Shown here piece by piece: positions 58,001 through 64,000 of a DNA stretch of 64,000 nt (the stretch's first letter is position 1; each line of letters begins with the position of its first letter). The notes beneath the pieces are model-generated. The model was not told where the DNA came from. It was given only the letters and a program-made list of their open reading frames with translations, and ran no database searches. The translations under genes and the position numbers were made by a program. Source of the DNA: Tamarix chinensis (taxonomy: Eukaryota; Streptophyta; Magnoliopsida; Caryophyllales; Tamaricaceae); contig CM060177.1 of assembly GCA_030549775.1 (NCBI GenBank), forward strand, positions 54,252,638 through 54,316,637, written 5' to 3'.

Positions 58001-60911
58001 ATCCCCTACTATTATAGCTGGTGAATCGATCGCGAGGGTAACATGCCCTGCCACTATTCTAGCCGGTGGATCAGTCGCGAGGGAAACATTCCCTGCTACT
58101 ATTTTAGCCAGTGGATCGATCTAGGCCCGACTCAACATCTTCCACTTTACGTAATTAATATTTTAAGTATCTTATTTAGAAGCTCATTCCAAGGCATGCA
58201 AGACTGACTTCTACCATGCTTACTCTTCAAGGCAGGTTAACACTCCAACCCTAGTTAACCACCACCACCATAGTTAATCATGACACACCCTAGCACCCAT
58301 GCAAAACCCTAACTCCACCATGCAACCATTAATACCAACCTGTAAACCCTAATACCACTGTGCAACCATTAATACCACCATGCAACCACTACTCCATGCA
58401 AAACCCTAACACCATGCAACTCCATGCAAACCCTAACACCATGCAACTCCATGCAAAACCCTAACACCATGCAACTCCATGCAAAACCCTATCACCATGC
58501 AATTCCATACAAAACCCTAACACCATGCAACTTCCCATCATTATTTTACAACCCCATCATGCATGTCTCAAGGCCACATCATACCATAATAATAACACAT
58601 TTATACACATCATTCTTATGCCACAATTATTTACACAAAACATACCTCAACTTCCATATTATGCTGCATTCATAATAGTTATACAATATACACATGCAAT
58701 ACACAATAAATCATATCGCATGGCATGCATGGCATATAAATCATATATTACACAAATGGCTTTCGCACCCCTTACCTAAAATGTCACCTGTTGATTATTA
58801 AGGGTTGCAATTGGTGATGGGTAAACTCATAGACACATCTCAAGCTGCTTTTATTAAGGGTCGTGTGATCTTTGACAATGTTCTTATGGCTGCAGATATT
58901 ATTAGGCATTATTCTATGAAAAATGTCAGCCCTAGAAGTTTCCTTCAAGTTGACCTCCAAAAGGCATATGATACTGTTGAATGGAGCTTCATTAAGTAGG
59001 TAATGGAAGCTATTAGATTCCCCTGGACATTTGTGGACATGATTATCCAATGTATTTCAACTGCCAACATATCCATAAGTGTTAATGGTTCCTTAACTAA
59101 ACCTTTTATAAGCAGGAGAGGCCTTAGAAAGGGTGACCCTATCTCCCCATACTTGTTTGTATTATGTATGGAATATCTTCACAAGGACTTACACAGACTC
59201 TGGAAACTACCTGATTTTCATGGCCACCCTGGTTGTAAGAAATTGGAGATTATTGACTTGAGTTTTGCAGATGATCTTCTTCTTTTCTGCAAGGGAGATA
59301 TTACCTCTGTTGTTAAGCTAAAGACCACCCTGGAAAATTTCTCCAAATGCTCAGGACTTACTACCAACCCTAACAAAAGCTCAGTTTTTTGTGCTGGGGT
59401 TTGTGATAGGGTAAAGAGAGACATCACTGAATATCTTGGTTGTACAGAAGGATCCCTTCCTTTAAGATATTTGGGACTCCCTCTTGCTGCCTCTTGTTTG
59501 AAAACTCACCACTACCAATGTGTTATTGACAAGCTGTTGGCCAAGATTAGAAATTGGACATGTAAATATCTCAGCTATGCAGGTAGATCCCAATTGATTT
59601 CTGCTGTGCTCCAAGGGATTACAAATTTTTGGGCACAAATACTCCCTCTCCCCCAGGGTATTCTCTCACAAATCAAGAGTATTTACAGAAACTTCCTTTG
59701 GTCTGGGTCTTGCACTAGACATAAACATCCTATTGCCTGGAAAACAGTGTGTCTCCCCAAGGAGGAGGGAGGCCTTGGTTTGATTGATTTAAAAAGATGG
59801 AATAAAGCAGCATTAGGGAAGTGGTTGTGGAAGATCATCTTCAATAAAGAAAGTCTCTGGATTAAGTGGGTGCATGGTGTCTACCTAAAACATAAAGATA
59901 TAGCTACTGCCAGAGTTTACTCCTATCACTCCTGGCTATATCGAAATATTATGTACATTCGTCCCCTTCTCCTGCAGCATATTGTTGATGGTAAATGTGG
60001 CACAACTTCCTATTCCATCAGTAAGGCTTATGATCTACTCAGGTACAATGAAAATAAGAAGCATTGGGATCCCCTTGTCTGGAACCACTTTACAAGACCT
60101 CGATGTTCCTTCATTACTTAGCTTGCCTGTCAGAGGTGCCTCCCAACCAGAGAAAAGTTAAGAAAATGGAACCAGCTGGTACCCCTGAATGTAGTATTTG
60201 TGCTGAAGAAACAGAATCAATGGACCACCTGTTTGTACATTGTGTTTATGGTAGGACTGTTTGGGGTCTGATCAAGAATAGGATGGGTATGGACATCAAG
60301 GCTGAGACTTGGGATGCACTGATTCATTCTGCAGCACAGTGCACAAAAAAGAACAGCATAGGTGTTGAGTGTACTAAGGCCCTATTTGGAGAAGCCATCT
60401 ATGGTATTTGGAGATGCAGAAACTCTTATATGTTCAGCGGCTTAACTCAACATCCAACTCACATGGTCAAGGATATTATGAAGCGCTTTCACATTAGATT
60501 CAATCATTGTATTAGTAGTAGGGGAAGTAGGAATGCTAAATAAGGAGTTTTGACTCTCCCCTCTAGTTTGCTACTCTTGAAACTCTTGATGTAATCTCTT
60601 CTTATTGGTTTTAATAATATTTTTTTAATTACCAAAAAAAAATTTTCACCGGTCTTGGAGCACGCTCCTATACCTCTTGAGGGCTTTGACTGGGCTCACC
60701 TATTATAGGGATAATACTAGAATTATGTACCCTCCTGAAAATGCTATTATTTAATAACTTATCCTAAGACTTGGTTTTCAATTAAAATAATACTGTACTA
60801 GAATTAACTATACAAAATACTACTAAAAATACTAATAATAATACTAATGTAATTTAAAATAAAAAGGTGATATAAGGGTTTTTACCCTTCACCAAAATAA
60901 TGTTGGTAAAG

Positions 60912-60962
<51 letters not shown>

Positions 60963-60990
60963 TATTAGTAATAATAGTAATATTAATAGA

Positions 60991-61036
<46 letters not shown>

Positions 61037-64000
61037 TAATCCTAAAATTACAAGGTGGGCTTTCGACCTACCCCAAATAATGAAACTACTATTCAATAAT
61101 AGTAATAATAATATTAATAACCTATATATTGCATATAATATTAAAAATAATAAAGATGATGATGATGATGATGATGATGATAATAATAATAATAATAATA
61201 GTAATAAAAGTAATAAAAATATAAGGGTGTGAAGCCTAATTAAAAATCTAGGTCTCAACCCTCCTTAAATAATTACTAAAATAATAAAATAATTATACTA
61301 ATAATATTATTATTAATAATGATAATAAACATATAATAATTCAAATAAATTCCTAAAATTCAAAACTAACAATTTCATTAACTCAAGAATAATGTCAACC
61401 CTACCAACAAAATTTATCAATAATATTACATCTAATAGTAATAATAATAATAATAATGATAATAATAATAATTATAATCGAATAAATATTAAAAATTGGA
61501 ATAAAAAAAGAATAAATTACAATAAATAGGAAAGAAGGGCTGAGAGGGTCTAGGGCTTCACCTTGAGTCGGCAGAGATGGGTGGCACCGGCGGTGGTGCA
61601 CGGTGGTGGTCGGGAAAGAAGGCTAAAAGGGAAAAAGATGAAGAAAAAGAGGGGGATGAGAAGGGGAAAAGAGAAAATAAGGTTATGGTTCTGTGGAGGA
61701 GAATTAGTAGAAGTTTTTGGGTGGTGCAGAAGGTAGTAGAAGTGGCGGATATGGTGGCGGGTGGTGGCTCAAAGGCTGTGGGGGTAAAAATTCTAGTTTG
61801 ATAGGTCGGGGACTTCACATGGCTATGGTGGCTCATGCGAGAAGAATTGAGGGAGATGGTTGGCTCAGTTAGCTAGAGGGCGATTTAGGAAAGATTTTGG
61901 GAGGCAGAGGTGGCGGCAAAGTTGGCTAATGGCGGCGAACGACTCGTCTAAAGTCACAATGGCGCACAGGTTAGCTCTTAGGGTTTCGGGGAGAAAAAGT
62001 TTTGAAAACACACCAACCAAGGCTATTTATAGAGTTTAGAGGGAATGGTAGGGTTTTGGGGGTTAGAAGGAGGTTATTGGAGGCTAGGTTTGGGGTGGCC
62101 GGCAGTGTTAATCGGCAGACAAAAATTTTGGTCAGGTCAAACATTCGCGAAGCAAAAGAGAGAAATCGAGCAAGAGATAAGGGAAACCAATTATACCAAG
62201 CTGATCTGCAAGTCAAGAGGGAGATAATAAGGGGAGAAATGGCCGATCAAAACCCGCGTGGCCAACAACGCCATTTTCAGACCTTCGAAGGCGCAAATCC
62301 ATGATGGAGGAGGAAGGAGGAAGAAGGAGGGGTGAACCGGTGGCCAAGAGAAAGAAAAGAAAAAGAGAAGAACCAGGCCGGTCGGCATTGGTTATAATTC
62401 TTTTAATGAAACGCGGTGTCTTAGGGAAATAAAGAACAAAATGCAGTGTCTGAAGAAGAAGAAGAAAATAAGGAGCGGTGTTGGGCCACGGGAGAAGGAA
62501 GGAAAAGAAGAAGGATTGGGCATACTCTTTCAATACTTGTTGCAATTTTAGATCCATATTAGCATTCTCCCCTCATTGGACATCTTTTACCATTAAGGCA
62601 TATCATATCTTCTCATATTTGATAGCTTTATTCATTTCACACTCCTTAAGGATCAACATCTCCATATCATTTTGTTTTTTTTCCTTCCTACACTCGACAT
62701 CTACCTTCTTTTTTTTCTTCCATTTCATCCCTTAAAACCAAATCCTCCCTATCTACATTAGGTTCTAGCCTAAACTTCTTCAGACCCTTACAACCACATA
62801 CTTATTAAGGACCTCGTCATACACAACCTTCATATCAAATTACCACGACCTCCCCCACAAAATGTGACAAGCATCCATAGGTAGAGTATCACATAAAACA
62901 TCATCAAAATATTTTTCAATCTTGAAAGAAATAAGAGTTTGTTTGGTTACCCTTACAACTTTGTCTTTTTTTTGAACCATTGGTGTGAATATGGTCTGGG
63001 ATGACCCTTGGTCTCCAAACCTAGCTTGTTCACCATCTTCTTACTAGCATCATTAGTGCATGAGCCACTATCAATGATGACTTCACACACTTTATCACCC
63101 ACTCCACACTTGGCCTTGAAAATCTTCTCATGTTGAGTAAGAAAATGTTGTTGTTGTACTTGGAGCACCCTTTGCAACAGGTAGCAATCCACTTGTCCTT
63201 ATTCCAAATCATCCTTTGAACTAACACTTTCTTCTTTAAAGTCTTCATCAAGGTCTTCATTCTCTTCACAAGCCTTCATATTTTCTATTTCCTTCAGAGT
63301 TAATGCCCTTTAATTTGGACAATCCCAAGCAAAGTGATCATAATTGTAACACCCCCAAAATTCACTACTGAAAAATTTCGTTAATTAAAAGGAAATTAGC
63401 GGAAGCAAATTAATAAACCGTAAACTTTGGGAGTGTTACCGCCACACTTAGTACCAGACCGGTTCACTCATACCGTTCCAGTACCAAGTGCTAAGGCTAA
63501 GAAAAATGAAATACAATTTGAAAGAAATTCAACATACATAAATCAAAGTAGCGCATCAAATCGTTTACAAGAATAAAATCTACTAATGATGGTTATAGTA
63601 ACAACATTAACATTAAAACCAAGAATTTAAAAGAGAAAGAGGAAAGCCCTAACGGTACCGAATAATTCCTTACTCTCTTTCCCGTAGCCCACTTGAGTAG
63701 CACCTGAAAAGACCTGTAAGGGGCACTGCCCATTGAATAGGCAGGGGCCCCACGAAGGGAATCCCTTCATTACTACGGTACTGAGTAACCCTTTAATACC
63801 ACACTTAAAAACAGGCCCGCAATGTAACACATAAAGCAAGCTATAGACATATGTGGTGAGAGGTGCATACGTAACAATCACATATATAACAAGGCTACCA
63901 CACATCAGCAAGTTATAAGTTACGATCGATACTTTTGGGCCTTAAGCCATGTCATAGTGTAAAACAATACATTCGGGCCTTAAGCCATTATTCCATCATC

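Overview
The window is nuclear DNA from a flowering plant, AT-rich and built almost entirely from nested, decayed transposable elements. I see no convincing host protein gene, no tRNA and no organelle segment. Plant origin rests on the element families: Athila-like and chromovirus Ty3/Gypsy elements, a Cassandra TRIM with 5S rRNA-like LTRs, a plant L1-type LINE with a C-terminal zf-RVT domain, and a Tourist-like foldback MITE. The species cannot be named from this sequence.

Layout. 1-4902: two stacked long LTRs on the + strand (subfamilies A and B). 5591-8690: LTR-like remnants on the - strand. 8822-18731: an Athila-like element (+) with both LTRs, inserted in the LTR of an older Athila-like element (-) whose remains run to about 30690. 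The older element was also hit by a Cassandra TRIM (19590-20344, TSD GTATT), a 240-bp MITE (22235-22474, TSD TAA) and a 3.5-kb solo LTR (25335-28878, TSD CAACA). 30690-33531: 3' end and LTR of another Gypsy element (+). 33650-34410: a decayed ORF. 35538-39850: a 3.4-kb LTR (+) followed by a second decayed ORF. 39990-43158: LTR and chromodomain end of a Tekay/Del-like chromovirus (-). 43159-46640: a truncated Reina-like chromovirus (+). 47381 to beyond 63344: a second Reina-like element (-), split by a nearly complete 7-kb chromovirus (48727-55771, TSD CCTTG), by a long LTR (57073 to about 62520) that itself holds a LINE (58792-60639), and by a subfamily A LTR that runs off the window.

The coding parts are dead: scattered stops, frameshifts and damaged active sites. 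Many stops sit where Gln, Arg or Trp would be expected, one C-to-T or G-to-A change away, as in old methylated repeats.

The most interesting signals lie in the long Tekay-like LTRs. They share TGTAAYACCC ends with Cassandra, a small palindromic hairpin near the 3' part of the LTR, triplet arrays of about 50-bp units with a CCAC...GTGG core, a TATA box next to a kilobase-scale purine/pyrimidine-asymmetric tract, and, in one copy, a telo-box minisatellite.
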